Source: Pseudomonadota bacterium
GTDB taxonomy: Bacteria; Bdellovibrionota; Bacteriovoracia; Bacteriovoracales; Bacteriovoracaceae
DNA length: 64,000 nucleotides
NCBI GenBank assembly: GCA_027487515.1
Contig: JAIYDL010000022.1
Location: 1 to 64,000 of the forward strand
Direction: 5' to 3'
Position numbers and translations under genes: made by a program. Position 1 is the stretch's first letter. The number at the start of each line of letters is the position of its first letter. This document shows, piece by piece, positions 34,768 through 43,757 of this stretch. The notes beneath the pieces were generated by a model, which was given only the letters and a program-made list of their open reading frames with translations, was not told the origin of the DNA and made no database searches.

Positions 34768-36006
34768 ATGCTGAACGATGAAAACCGCTACCTTTTCAAA
34801 TTTGCCTGGAAGAGCATCCGGCGCCACACGGGAAGAAGCTTCTTCATCGGCTTCTCGGTGTCCATGGCAGTGGTCATCGCCGTCTGGGTGATCGCGTTCT
34901 TTGATGGCCTCAACGGACAGATCGAGGAGGCCGTCGTCAACACGAACACTGGTTTTTTCCAGGTCCAGGATCCCGTCTACGCCAAGACGACGGACACGGG
35001 AAAGCCTCGACCCTACACCCCCGAGCTCCGCGCCCGCCTGGAGACTCACCCGACCCTCGCCACGTCTCCAGAAGTTGTCCTCGACGGAAACATCTCAACT
35101 CCCGAGGGTGCCGCGGGCCTCTTCGCCATCGGCGTGGTCCCGGAGCTCCATCGAAAACTCCTTCCCATGGCCCAGAAGATCGTCGCTGGAAGCTTCGTCG
35201 ATGGGAGCACAGAGGGGGAAGTCGTCATCGGGAGCGAACTCGCCCGACTCTTCAAGTTTTCGGTGGGAGACCAGCTCGTGCTGAACTACCAGGATGTGAC
35301 CGGAGACCTGCGCTCCGAACTTCTCAAGATCCGGGGCATCTACCACTACAATAGCATGAGCTTCGAGAAGCGCTTCGTGTACATCAATCATCCCACCTGG
35401 CAGCGACTCTTTCTGAACCGCAACTCCGGAGAGATTCTCTTTAACCGCATCGTCATCAACACTCCCGGAATCCAAGACGAACCCGTGATCCGGCAGCGGA
35501 TCGCAGGCCAGGGCCTCGAGCTCAAGAGCTGGAAGCAACTCAACCCGGAGATGGCCGTGGTGCTCGAGTTCCACGATGGCATGATCAAGTTCTTCTTCTT
35601 CATCATCGCCGTCACGATCACGATGACGATCCTGACCCCGGTGAGGATGCTCTGGCAGGAGCGATTCAAGGAGCTCAAGATGATGAACGTCATCGGCGTC
35701 TCCGTCGGAAAGTTTTGGAAGCTGGGGTTCTACGAGGTCGTTCTCATGATCCTCTTCTCCGGGGCCTCTTCGGCCCTCATCCTGGTCGGTCTCATCGGGT
35801 ACCAGTCCTGGAGCGGCGTTGACTTTCGTTTCCTGAGCGACGGGATCTCCATCGAACGTGCGGGGATAAAACTTCCGGGAATCATCTACCCTCGCCTGAG
35901 CCTGCAGCAGCTCGCCGTGACGTTCTCGTTCGTCATCTTCGTCCTGGGCGTGAGCTACCTCTGGTCGATCTACCGGACCCTCCGTCGTCTTGAGGTTGAG
36001 GCATGA
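34768..36006 (+). CDS. FtsX-type ABC permease (LolC/LolE-like), subunit 1
   Basis: 412 residues. An N-terminal TM (about 24-44) follows the elbow helix KFAWKSIRRHTGRSFF, then a periplasmic MacB-type domain of about 220 residues, then three TM segments of the FtsX domain with EL(K/M)MMNVIGVSVGKFW, the family's cytoplasmic coupling region. Type VII ABC systems of this kind extract lipids or lipoproteins from the inner membrane (LolCDE) or drive periplasmic machines (MacB). It overlaps the next permease gene by 4 bases. Start-to-start distance to the divergent CarS-like gene is 11 bases. Confidence 0.88.
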   Translation: MLNDENRYLFKFAWKSIRRHTGRSFFIGFSVSMAVVIAVWVIAFFDGLNGQIEEAVVNTNTGFFQVQDPVYAKTTDTGKPRPYTPELRARLETHPTLATSPEVVLDGNISTPEGAAGLFAIGVVPELHRKLLPMAQKIVAGSFVDGSTEGEVVIGSELARLFKFSVGDQLVLNYQDVTGDLRSELLKIRGIYHYNSMSFEKRFVYINHPTWQRLFLNRNSGEILFNRIVINTPGIQDEPVIRQRIAGQGLELKSWKQLNPEMAVVLEFHDGMIKFFFFIIAVTITMTILTPVRMLWQERFKELKMMNVIGVSVGKFWKLGFYEVVLMILFSGASSALILVGLIGYQSWSGVDFRFLSDGISIERAGIKLPGIIYPRLSLQQLAVTFSFVIFVLGVSYLWSIYRTLRRLEVEA

Positions 36007-37211
36007 GGGCCTTCATCTTTTTGGTGAAGTTCAGTTACCGGAACCTCTGGCGCGCTCCCAAGCGCACACTCATCATGCTCCTTTCCCTGGCCATCGGTAC
36101 CGGTTTCATCATCTGGGATCTGAACTTCGCGAACTCGGGCTCGAAGGAAGTCATGAAGGAGTTTCTCACTCAGTACGCTGGGGAGTATCACGTCACCCAT
36201 CGGAACTACTATAACGAGGAGAACAAGAAAGAGTTCGATATCTTTCAGACTTTCTCTGACGCCGAGATTCAGGACAAAAGCATCCTCGCCACCTCGACCC
36301 GCAGGGTGACGGCCCCGGTGTTTGTGTCAGGAGAAAAGAAGACCCTCGGAGTCCTCCTGACAGGCATCGAGCCCGAACGAGAACGGGCCCTCACCGCGCT
36401 TCCGCGAGCTGTGAACGCCGGCCGCTTCCTCGATCCCGAAGGCCAGCGAGAAATCATACTCGGCAAACGCCTCGCCCGACGGATCGACGTCAAAATTGGT
36501 GACCGAGTGGCGGTGATCGGTCAGGCCCTCGATGGATCCATCGCCAACGACCTCATGACCGTCGTGGGACTTCTGGACTTCGGCGGCGGTGACCTCGAAG
36601 AGTCGCTCGCCTTCACCCAGATTCAGGGTGCGCAAGAGTTCCTCGCGATGGCCCCGGATCGAGTCCACCAGAGGGTCGACTTTAACATGAAAGACGACTC
36701 GACACCTGTGCTCCCAGGCCTCGCCGTCACTCACTGGGCGGAGATCCTTCCCGAGATTGGAGTCTCGGTGCAGTTCGTTGATAACTTCACCTGGATCGTC
36801 TCCTTCATCATCGTCCTCGTGATCAGCCTTGGTCTCTCGAACACGCTCATGATCACCTTCTTTGAGAGAGAGCAGGAGTTCCAGACCCTCAACATCATCG
36901 GTGCCAAGACCTCCTGGGTTGCCAAGGCGCTCATGATCGAAGTCTTCCTGCTCGGAACCCTCGCCGTGATCATCGGCGCAGGCCTGGGCCACGTTGCGAC
37001 CACTCTCTGTTATTACTTTCCGGTTGATCTCCAACTCTTCACCGGCGGACAACCCATCATCATGGGAGGACTCATCATCCAGCCCCTGGTCCGGTTCTAT
37101 CCGATCATGGCCTATTACTGGAAGGTCCCGCTTCTGATATATTTTTTCCTGGGCTCGACCATGATCTACCCCCTTATCCGCGTCATACGGAGGAGCAAGA
37201 ATGCAATTTGA
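36003..37211 (+). CDS. FtsX-type ABC permease (LolC/LolE-like), subunit 2
   Basis: 402 residues. Same layout as subunit 1: elbow helix KFSYRNLWRAPKRTLI, TM1, a periplasmic MacB-like domain, and three C-terminal TMs with FFEREQEFQTLNIIGAKTSW as the coupling helix. The two permeases would form a heterodimer on the ATPase encoded next, as LolC-LolE on LolD. ATG overlaps the previous TGA; its 3' end overlaps the ATPase gene by 11 bases. Confidence 0.88.
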   Translation: MRAFIFLVKFSYRNLWRAPKRTLIMLLSLAIGTGFIIWDLNFANSGSKEVMKEFLTQYAGEYHVTHRNYYNEENKKEFDIFQTFSDAEIQDKSILATSTRRVTAPVFVSGEKKTLGVLLTGIEPERERALTALPRAVNAGRFLDPEGQREIILGKRLARRIDVKIGDRVAVIGQALDGSIANDLMTVVGLLDFGGGDLEESLAFTQIQGAQEFLAMAPDRVHQRVDFNMKDDSTPVLPGLAVTHWAEILPEIGVSVQFVDNFTWIVSFIIVLVISLGLSNTLMITFFEREQEFQTLNIIGAKTSWVAKALMIEVFLLGTLAVIIGAGLGHVATTLCYYFPVDLQLFTGGQPIIMGGLIIQPLVRFYPIMAYYWKVPLLIYFFLGSTMIYPLIRVIRRSKNAI

Positions 37212-37890
37212 ACTCGTGAATGTTGAAAAAGTTTACCAGGCCTCGGAGGAGACAAAGGTGTACGGGGCCCGGAACGTGAACCTGAAGATCGCCGAGAGCG
37301 ACTTCATGGCCCTGGTGGGCCCGTCGGGGTCAGGGAAGACGACGATCTTAAACCTCATCGCGGGCCTCATCCTCCCGACGCTCGGGACACTCCGGCACGG
37401 CACCAGTGATATCACCGCCCTCTCGCTCGAGGAGAGAACCAAGCACAGACTCGACTACATGGGGTTCATCTTTCAAGACTACCAACTCCTGCCGATCCTC
37501 ACCGCGGCCGAGAATGTGGAGTTCCCGCTCCAGCTCAAAGGCTTCTCGCAAGGGGAAATCAAAGACCGAGTGACCTGGGCGTTGGCCCAGGTGGGACTCG
37601 AGACCATGGGCCACCGGTTCCCGAAGCAGCTCTCCGGCGGCCAGCAGCAGCGGGTCTCCATTGCCCGCGCCATCGCCGGGAAACCTCAACTCATCCTCGC
37701 CGACGAGCCGACGGCGAACCTCGATTCCAAAACGGCGCAGGAGATCATCGAGCTTTTTAAAAAACTTAACCAAGACTATAAACTCACCTTCGTCTTCTCG
37801 ACTCACGACCAACGGCTCATCGATCAGGTGAAAACGGTCCACTACGTGAAAGACGGCCAAATCTCAGAAACAAGGACACACCATGCGTAA
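37201..37890 (+). CDS. ABC transporter ATPase (LolD/MacB type)
   Basis: 229 residues, length and motifs of a LolD-type ATPase: Walker A GPSGSGKTT, Q-loop FIFQDYQLLP, signature LSGGQQQR, Walker B LILADEPT and the H-loop STHD. It powers the two permeases encoded immediately upstream. It overlaps the next gene, the LolA-like carrier, by 8 bases, supporting that permeases, ATPase and carrier act as one export path. Confidence 0.93.
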   Translation: MQFELVNVEKVYQASEETKVYGARNVNLKIAESDFMALVGPSGSGKTTILNLIAGLILPTLGTLRHGTSDITALSLEERTKHRLDYMGFIFQDYQLLPILTAAENVEFPLQLKGFSQGEIKDRVTWALAQVGLETMGHRFPKQLSGGQQQRVSIARAIAGKPQLILADEPTANLDSKTAQEIIELFKKLNQDYKLTFVFSTHDQRLIDQVKTVHYVKDGQISETRTHHA

Positions 37891-38614
37891 ATTCCTCCTC
37901 CGGAAAGACATCGTCTTCTGCGTCGCCCTCGGCGCCAAGGTCAACAGCCCCGATGCCTGGCTTGACTACCAGGAAAAGCAAATGCGCGGCGACCGCTCGC
38001 GCTCGGAAATGGTCATGACCATCAAGACCCCGAACTGGAGCCGAACGCTCGAGATCCTCTCCGATGTGGAGGGAAAGAAGCAGGCCCTCTCGACGATCCA
38101 GTCTCCGGCAAAGGACAAGGGAATCCGGACCCTCCGGATCGACAACAACATGTGGAACTACTTCCCGAAGCTCAAGCGGAAGGTCGCAGTTTCCAGCTCC
38201 ATGCTGCTGGCGAGCTGGATGGGATCGGATTTCACGAACGATGACATTCTGAAGGCGTCGTCGATGGCGGAGGACTACAGTCATAAGTTCGCCAAAGACA
38301 TCTCTGGCTTCAAGGTCATCGTGAACACGGCGAAGAGTAACTCGAAAGTGATGTGGCCTCGGATCGTGACCTACGCGTCGAAGCGAGACTGTCTCCCGCG
38401 GCGCTACTCCTACTACGACAAGGACGGGAAGCTCCGCCGGACGCTCACGTTCAGCGAGATCAAGGTTTTCAATGGACACAAGGTCCCCACCCACTGGGTC
38501 ATGGTTCCCCAGGATGACAAGACGAAGACGACCGTCATCGACTACCGGTCGATCGACTTCGCCGTGAGCTTTAAACCGAACCATTTTTCCCAAAAAAACT
38601 TAACCGGAAACTAG
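37883..38614 (+). CDS. LolA-like outer-membrane lipid/lipoprotein-sorting protein
   Basis: 243 residues. After an odd, short N-terminal hydrophobic stretch (MRKFLLRKDIVFCVALGA) come features of the LolA-like family found with lipid exporters: SRSEMVMTIKTPNWSRT, WNYFPKLKRKVAVSSSMLLA, SWMGSDFTNDD and the late WPRIVTYASKRD. Such proteins have an open beta-barrel that shuttles a hydrophobic ligand across the periplasm. The signal peptide is weak for Sec; the true start could differ. Placed between the ABC ATPase (8-base overlap) and an outer-membrane barrel gene (1 base gap). Confidence 0.78.
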   Translation: MRKFLLRKDIVFCVALGAKVNSPDAWLDYQEKQMRGDRSRSEMVMTIKTPNWSRTLEILSDVEGKKQALSTIQSPAKDKGIRTLRIDNNMWNYFPKLKRKVAVSSSMLLASWMGSDFTNDDILKASSMAEDYSHKFAKDISGFKVIVNTAKSNSKVMWPRIVTYASKRDCLPRRYSYYDKDGKLRRTLTFSEIKVFNGHKVPTHWVMVPQDDKTKTTVIDYRSIDFAVSFKPNHFSQKNLTGN

Positions 38615-38615
38615 G

Positions 38616-39833
38616 ATGAAGTACTTAGTCTCGGCCATTCTTCTAAGCCTTGCTCCCCTCGCCGTTCGGGCCGGGGACGCGGAACTCTCCGGCAACCTCG
38701 AGGGCCAGTTCCGGAACGCGACGAATAACGATGAGGCTAAGAAATCTCCTCTCTTCCAGGACTGGGATAACGAAAACTTCTTTCTCATCTATGGGAACGT
38801 GAATGCGAAGGTCGACCTCGGAGACTCGCGGTTCGAGGCCAACTGGTTCGGTCGCCACGGGAAATCTCCGCTGTACGAGCCAGAGCCTTTCAGCGCCCAA
38901 GGGACCCCGCGTGATCCCTACCTCGCGACGAGCGTTTTCACCTTCCCGCAGCGGCTCGTGGCCCGGGACATCTTCCAGCTTCAGCACGTTGACCAGCGGG
39001 GTGACCAGAGGACTGAGTCCGTGCTGAACAAGATCTACTACGAGTGGGAATACGCCGAACACCGGATGATGGTGGGCCGGATGTACGTCAACTATGGTCT
39101 GGGAGAAATCTTTAATCCGTTGAACCCCTTCAACCAACCCACCGGCCTCACGGCGATTTCTCAAGTGGCGCAAGGGAACGACGGATTCTCCCTAACCTAC
39201 TTCGTCGACGACTTCCACACGATTCAGTTTCTCGTTCTGGGAGATAAGCGCATCGAGGGGTACGATGGCAGCATCAATCGGACACTGTGGATGCACGGCG
39301 AGTACCAGGTCACTGAGAAGTTCCAGCTCGACTACGTCTTGGGCGAGGACCAGAACCGACGGAAAGCGGGGGGGCAGATGAGCTACCAGTTCGAAGATGC
39401 GCTCGTGTTCACGCAGGTCCTCTACCAGTCTGCGAGCGTAGAGGACGAGCCTTCCCACGACCTTTTGGACGCGCTCCTCGGGTACGACCAACAGATCACG
39501 GGCATCTGGCACGTGCGATTCGAGGGCGGCTACCAAAAGACCAATCGCTTTGCGACCGCGACGAACTTCGATCGGTTCTTGCCGACGGAATACTTCGGGG
39601 CCCTCGCCAACGTGCTCGAGGTTCATCCCCTCTTAAAGCTGAGCGGGACTCTCATTCACGATGTGAAATCAGGGTTCAGCTACGCCGTGGCCAAGGCAAC
39701 TTTCAGCGCCACCAAAAGCACGGAGCTCGAGGCCTTCGGCTTCAGCCCCATCTCCCGCGGGGATGAAGCGGACAATCTGGCGCAGAAACTTGTGACGCAA
39801 GATCTTGGCGTCGCCCTACGGGCCTTTTTCTAG
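38616..39833 (+). CDS. Outer-membrane beta-barrel of the export module
   Basis: 405 residues. Signal peptide MKYLVSAILLSLAPLAVRA, then strand-rich sequence with a large predicted barrel, many Tyr/Phe/Asn, ending in the barrel signal LGVALRAFF. The central motif MMVGRMYVNYGLGEIFNPLN resembles the R-x-x-x-x-W-G core of DUF1302/porin-like proteins that accompany lipid exporters. It probably completes the ABC-carrier-outer-membrane route for the cluster's product (inference). The last 18 bases overlap the convergent PEP-utilising enzyme gene. Confidence 0.8.
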   Translation: MKYLVSAILLSLAPLAVRAGDAELSGNLEGQFRNATNNDEAKKSPLFQDWDNENFFLIYGNVNAKVDLGDSRFEANWFGRHGKSPLYEPEPFSAQGTPRDPYLATSVFTFPQRLVARDIFQLQHVDQRGDQRTESVLNKIYYEWEYAEHRMMVGRMYVNYGLGEIFNPLNPFNQPTGLTAISQVAQGNDGFSLTYFVDDFHTIQFLVLGDKRIEGYDGSINRTLWMHGEYQVTEKFQLDYVLGEDQNRRKAGGQMSYQFEDALVFTQVLYQSASVEDEPSHDLLDALLGYDQQITGIWHVRFEGGYQKTNRFATATNFDRFLPTEYFGALANVLEVHPLLKLSGTLIHDVKSGFSYAVAKATFSATKSTELEAFGFSPISRGDEADNLAQKLVTQDLGVALRAFF

Positions 39834-42119
39834 GACCTCCACCACTCCCGTTTTTCCGTTCATCTTAATCAGGTCACCGTCGTTGATGAGCTTCGTGGCG
39901 TCGATGAGGTTCAGGATGGCCGGGATGCGGTACTCGCGGCCGATGACTGCGGCGTGAGACAAGAGTCCACCCACCTCAGTGATGACCCCGCCAACGCGAG
40001 CGAGAACCGGCGTCCATCCTGGGTCCGTGAAAACCGTGACGAGGATCTCCTCCCTGGTGAGGCCCCCCGTTTGATGGATGTCAAAGATGACCCGAGCTCG
40101 GCCAGTGACCTCCCCAGGACTACAGCCCAGACCCTTGAGGTCTCCGGACCCCGACGCTTTGGCGGCCTGGATCCTCCCACCGAATTCATTCGGTGGCGTA
40201 AACATTCGGTAGCCTTCGTAGTACTGCCGCCGGCGCCGCGTCTCCGGAAGCGGAGCGCCGGACAGGGCCCGGGCGACCTCCCGGACGTCGAGCATGAAGG
40301 CGTCGATCTCCGAGAGGCCGCGGCGCCGGGCGAATTCGAGGAGACCCAGGCGCAGAAGGTAGTAGGCCCGCGTCGAGTACGACCGCATTTCCTCCCGGAG
40401 TCGGAGGAACTCGCGAGAGGCTTCCGTGCGTCGTTCAAAAAGTACTCGAGCTAGGGGCCCGAGGTTTCTTCGGATCCGGTCGAAGGTCAGTTCATAGCGG
40501 TTCTCACCGCCCTCCTTCGTCGGCAGATAGCTTCGAACCAGATCGTCGACCCAGTCCTTGCGCTCTCCCCAACGCGCGACCCGGAGATCGAGCTCGGCAG
40601 GGCCGTGGTGATAATGGTCCGCGAGAAAATTTTCACGTTCGCGGTGATACGCTTCCGATCCTAGGCCGTGGTGTTCCGCCACAACCCACAACTTCCCAAG
40701 GCCCGCCTGGACGTCGAGGTGGGCGACGCCCCGGAGTTCGCTCATCAAGTCAACCTCGTCTCCGAGTTCGTAGCCGGGAAGTTTCTTGAGCTGGCCCTTG
40801 TACTCCGTTTGGTAATTCGAATTATTGTAGATCGTCCGGAAGTAGCTCTTCTCCGTTTGGTTTTGGAAGCGGATTACCTCAGAAAACCAAGCTTCGAAGT
40901 CGCGGGTCGGCATCGAGGGCAGTCGTGGAAGTTGAGCCTTTAGCGCGCGGTCATCGCCCTCGAAAGTCTGCCGGAAGTGCCGGATCATGTTCCGGCAATC
41001 GAGGAATTCCGAGTTCAGTCCGATCAGAACGGGGATGGCGCCGACGACCGACGCCACGGAGACCGGAGTGTGCGCGGGCCCGGCCTCGCCGTAGTCTTTT
41101 TGAACTCCGATGTCGCGGTCGAAGTCGGCTTCTTTAAAATCCGGGAGCTTCTTCAGGCCATCCTTCACTGCCCCGGCGTTCCAGTAAACTCGGCCGTAGT
41201 GGTAGACGATCCAGTCCACCGTTTCGTCGTTCGAAATGAGCCGAACTTTCTTTAAGTACTCACCCATCGAATACTGAAGCGCGTCCCGGTAAACGGAGAA
41301 CATGAATGGCGTGCAGACCCGCGCCGAAACACCCCCGTCCTTGAAGTCCGCGTTCGTGAGCTCGGGAGAATCGGTTCGAGGCAGGAACGTCGTGACTGGC
41401 CGGGACTGGAGGATGTAGACCTTTCCATCTAGCCCGATCGCCCACTCTATGTCCTGGGGCGACCCATAGTGCGCCTGGATCCGCGCGGCGAGCTCCACGA
41501 GTTCCGAGAGTTGTTCGGACGTGATCCGCGTGCCTTCAGCGTTGACGGACTCTCGGATCAGGCGATCGGAGATCCAGTCGTAGACGATCGCCGTGGGTGT
41601 GACGTGGCCCGAGACGAGGCGCTCCCCGAGACCAGCACAGAGTTCGATGTACATCTCCTCCTCGTGACCGTTGAGAGGATTGATGGTGAAAAGAACCCCG
41701 GCGGTCACCGCCGGAACCATCTTCTGCACGAGGACACTCATCCGCAGGGACTCCGGAGTCCACTCAATCCCTCTCGTTTCAAGGTAGTCACGCACTCGTG
41801 AAGAGTCGCGAGACGCGAAGCACTCAAGGATCCGGGACTCGAGGTCCGTCAGAGAGGAGACGTCGAGGAATGTTTCGTACTGGCCCGCGAAGCTCGCGTC
41901 GCCGAGGTCCTCGAGGCTTCCGCTCGAGCGCACGGCAACGGGGAATCCTCCGAGCAGAGCGACATCGGCCAGACTCACCGGCGCGGGCTTCTCGAGCACG
42001 AGTCCTCGAGGAACGGGAAATCCGGCCAGAAGCAGTTCGTGTAACTTCTGCGCCTTCCCTCCAAACTGCGAGGTCGTCTTTGGGTCAAGCCCGGGGTTGC
42101 CTAGATAAAAGTGAGTCAT
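39816..42119 (-). CDS. PEP-utilising enzyme, PPDK/rifampin-phosphotransferase architecture (copy 2)
   Basis: 767 residues, paralogous to the gene at 30922 over its whole length. ATP-grasp part with FGGKAQKLHELL, VAVRSSGSLEDLGDASFAG and DIEWAIGLDGKVYILQSRPV; long central helical domain; C-terminal swivel domain with LLSHAAVIGREYRIPAIL and catalytic His. Central domains of the two copies differ much more than the ends, which suggests different acceptors. TAGAAT ends six bases before the ATG, with AGGAG between. Stand-alone minus-strand gene inside the cluster, convergent with the barrel gene, divergent from the radical SAM operon. Confidence 0.84.
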   Translation of the reverse strand: MTHFYLGNPGLDPKTTSQFGGKAQKLHELLLAGFPVPRGLVLEKPAPVSLADVALLGGFPVAVRSSGSLEDLGDASFAGQYETFLDVSSLTDLESRILECFASRDSSRVRDYLETRGIEWTPESLRMSVLVQKMVPAVTAGVLFTINPLNGHEEEMYIELCAGLGERLVSGHVTPTAIVYDWISDRLIRESVNAEGTRITSEQLSELVELAARIQAHYGSPQDIEWAIGLDGKVYILQSRPVTTFLPRTDSPELTNADFKDGGVSARVCTPFMFSVYRDALQYSMGEYLKKVRLISNDETVDWIVYHYGRVYWNAGAVKDGLKKLPDFKEADFDRDIGVQKDYGEAGPAHTPVSVASVVGAIPVLIGLNSEFLDCRNMIRHFRQTFEGDDRALKAQLPRLPSMPTRDFEAWFSEVIRFQNQTEKSYFRTIYNNSNYQTEYKGQLKKLPGYELGDEVDLMSELRGVAHLDVQAGLGKLWVVAEHHGLGSEAYHRERENFLADHYHHGPAELDLRVARWGERKDWVDDLVRSYLPTKEGGENRYELTFDRIRRNLGPLARVLFERRTEASREFLRLREEMRSYSTRAYYLLRLGLLEFARRRGLSEIDAFMLDVREVARALSGAPLPETRRRRQYYEGYRMFTPPNEFGGRIQAAKASGSGDLKGLGCSPGEVTGRARVIFDIHQTGGLTREEILVTVFTDPGWTPVLARVGGVITEVGGLLSHAAVIGREYRIPAILNLIDATKLINDGDLIKMNGKTGVVEVLEKGP

Positions 42120-42214
42120 GCTCCTATTCTAAGGCCGATGGCGCCGATCACTCATTTTTTTTAGCCGACGAGATCATTAATCTTCCACGGCCATCCCGCT
42201 GGTCCACCTTCCAT

Positions 42215-42244
42215 TTGACCAAGGGACGAAGATGCCAATAAGAT
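42215..42244 (+). promoter_or_regulatory. Candidate sigma-70 promoter of the radical SAM operon
   Basis: TTGACC (42215-42220), 18 bases, TAAGAT (42239-42244). It would give a leader of about 80 bases before the GTG at 42333. The 213-base divergent region 42120-42332 holds no other feature. Confidence 0.45.
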
Positions 42245-42246
42245 GA

Positions 42247-42260
42247 CTCTATGAATAGAG
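42247..42260. promoter_or_regulatory. Palindrome at the expected transcription start
   Basis: CTCTAT-GA-ATAGAG, perfect 6-base arms, begins three bases after the putative -10 hexamer and would cover the transcription start, a typical repressor position. Confidence 0.35.
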
Positions 42261-42332
42261 GCATTCCCCACTCACTTGTTCGAAACTGTGTAGCGCCATG
42301 GGAGCCTTTTTTCCAATTTTCTCAGAGGCCCT

Positions 42333-43757
42333 GTGCAGACATTTAATCTCCTAGAACGCTTCAATCTCCGGGCCGTCAAAGGACTTAACTTTCTTAAGCC
42401 CCGTGAACTCTGCTACGTCCGCGTGATCTCCCTCGTTGACCTGACAGCGATCGACGCTGGCGTCATTTCCGAAGCTGCCAAGCACTCCTCGATGACCTTC
42501 GTTTCTTTTCCGATCGAAGAGATCAACCAAGCCGAGAAAGTCCGTGCCGTCATCCAGCTGGGGATCAGAGGGTTCGCGCTCCGGGCCAGCTACGATGACA
42601 AGAAGTTCCTCCACCATGACCGAAGAGGCCCCGAGCGCTCCGGTGACCTGGATCTCATCGCCAAGGTTGAGCAGTTTCGGCGAGAATATCCTGACGTCGA
42701 GGTGGTGGTTGAGTTCCAGCTCCGGCCCGACCTGCGCATCCTCGCGCCGACCATCGCGCGGCTTTACGAAGAGGGAATGCGGTGGGTTGTCCTGAACGCC
42801 GAAGGCGTGCCCGATAAGCTGCGAACATCGAGCTTCCGGGAAGTCTTCGAGTACCTCAGGATCCGGAGCTGCAACTACCTGAACGTCTACTTCCCCTTTT
42901 GGAATCCGGAATTCCGCGAATGGGACATCAAAACTCAGAACACGTTCTCGGGCCTCTTCGAAGTCCACATCGACATCTCGAACCGCTGCACGCACAGCTG
43001 CACGTTCTGCGGTCTCTATGGCCCCGCGGCCATCGAGGACATCAAGAAAGACAACGGCGGTAAGCTCAGTCCCCAGGTGAACGAGTTCATGAAGATGGAG
43101 ATCGACTCCGAGCACTGCCACCGGATCATCGAGAGCTTACCCTGGAGCGTTCGACTGGTGCAGTTCGGCGGCGCCGGCGATCCACTCATGCACCGAGACG
43201 CGGTGAAGTTCATCGGCGCCGTTCGCAGTCGGGGCTTCCGAGTGAGCGTCCTTTCGAACATGGAGTATCTCGGAGAAGAGGATATCCTCGAACTCCATCG
43301 ACTCAGTGGCCGAAAAGATGAGCTCCATTTCATCGCCAATGTCTCGGCCGGGACTCCGGAGCTGTACGTCGAGACGAGGCCTCGGCAAACCGAAAAAACC
43401 TTTGAACGCGTGGTCTCGGTGCTCGATCGGTTCAGCACTCTCCGAGAGACCAGCACCGACGGGAGAGGAGTCTATTTCACTGTCATGTGCGTGGTCACCT
43501 CGATTAACTGCCGCTCGCTCCTTGATGTGGCCAAGCTCTCCGTGAAGTTGCGGGCCCAGAAACTGTGGTTCAAGCCCATGGAGCTTCACGCGAATTTCCA
43601 GGCACCTCTGGTACCAAGTGGTGATACGATGATGCGAGACATGGCCCGCTCCCTGAAGGCCGCAGCGGACTATGCCCTGGCCCACGGAGTTGAACTGGAG
43701 CAGCAAGAGTACTGCGACCAAATCTTCGAGCGCTACTTGGGAGAAATGCATGTCTGA
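42333..43757 (+). CDS. Radical SAM enzyme with a long N-terminal domain (locus 1)
   Basis: 474 residues. The first about 205 residues form an extra alpha/beta domain (YVRVISLVDL, VEVVVEFQLRPDLR, MRWVVLNAEG) like a half barrel. The radical SAM core follows with HIDISNRCTHSCTFC (C219, C223, C226), the GGE-like FGGAGDP and GFRVSVLSNMEYL. A SPASM-type auxiliary-cluster region is not fused; it is supplied by the next gene. Substrate unknown. Start is GTG with AGAGG four bases upstream. The stop overlaps the SPASM gene by 8 bases (CATGTCTGA). The close paralogue is at 53471. Confidence 0.86.
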   Translation: MQTFNLLERFNLRAVKGLNFLKPRELCYVRVISLVDLTAIDAGVISEAAKHSSMTFVSFPIEEINQAEKVRAVIQLGIRGFALRASYDDKKFLHHDRRGPERSGDLDLIAKVEQFRREYPDVEVVVEFQLRPDLRILAPTIARLYEEGMRWVVLNAEGVPDKLRTSSFREVFEYLRIRSCNYLNVYFPFWNPEFREWDIKTQNTFSGLFEVHIDISNRCTHSCTFCGLYGPAAIEDIKKDNGGKLSPQVNEFMKMEIDSEHCHRIIESLPWSVRLVQFGGAGDPLMHRDAVKFIGAVRSRGFRVSVLSNMEYLGEEDILELHRLSGRKDELHFIANVSAGTPELYVETRPRQTEKTFERVVSVLDRFSTLRETSTDGRGVYFTVMCVVTSINCRSLLDVAKLSVKLRAQKLWFKPMELHANFQAPLVPSGDTMMRDMARSLKAAADYALAHGVELEQQEYCDQIFERYLGEMHV

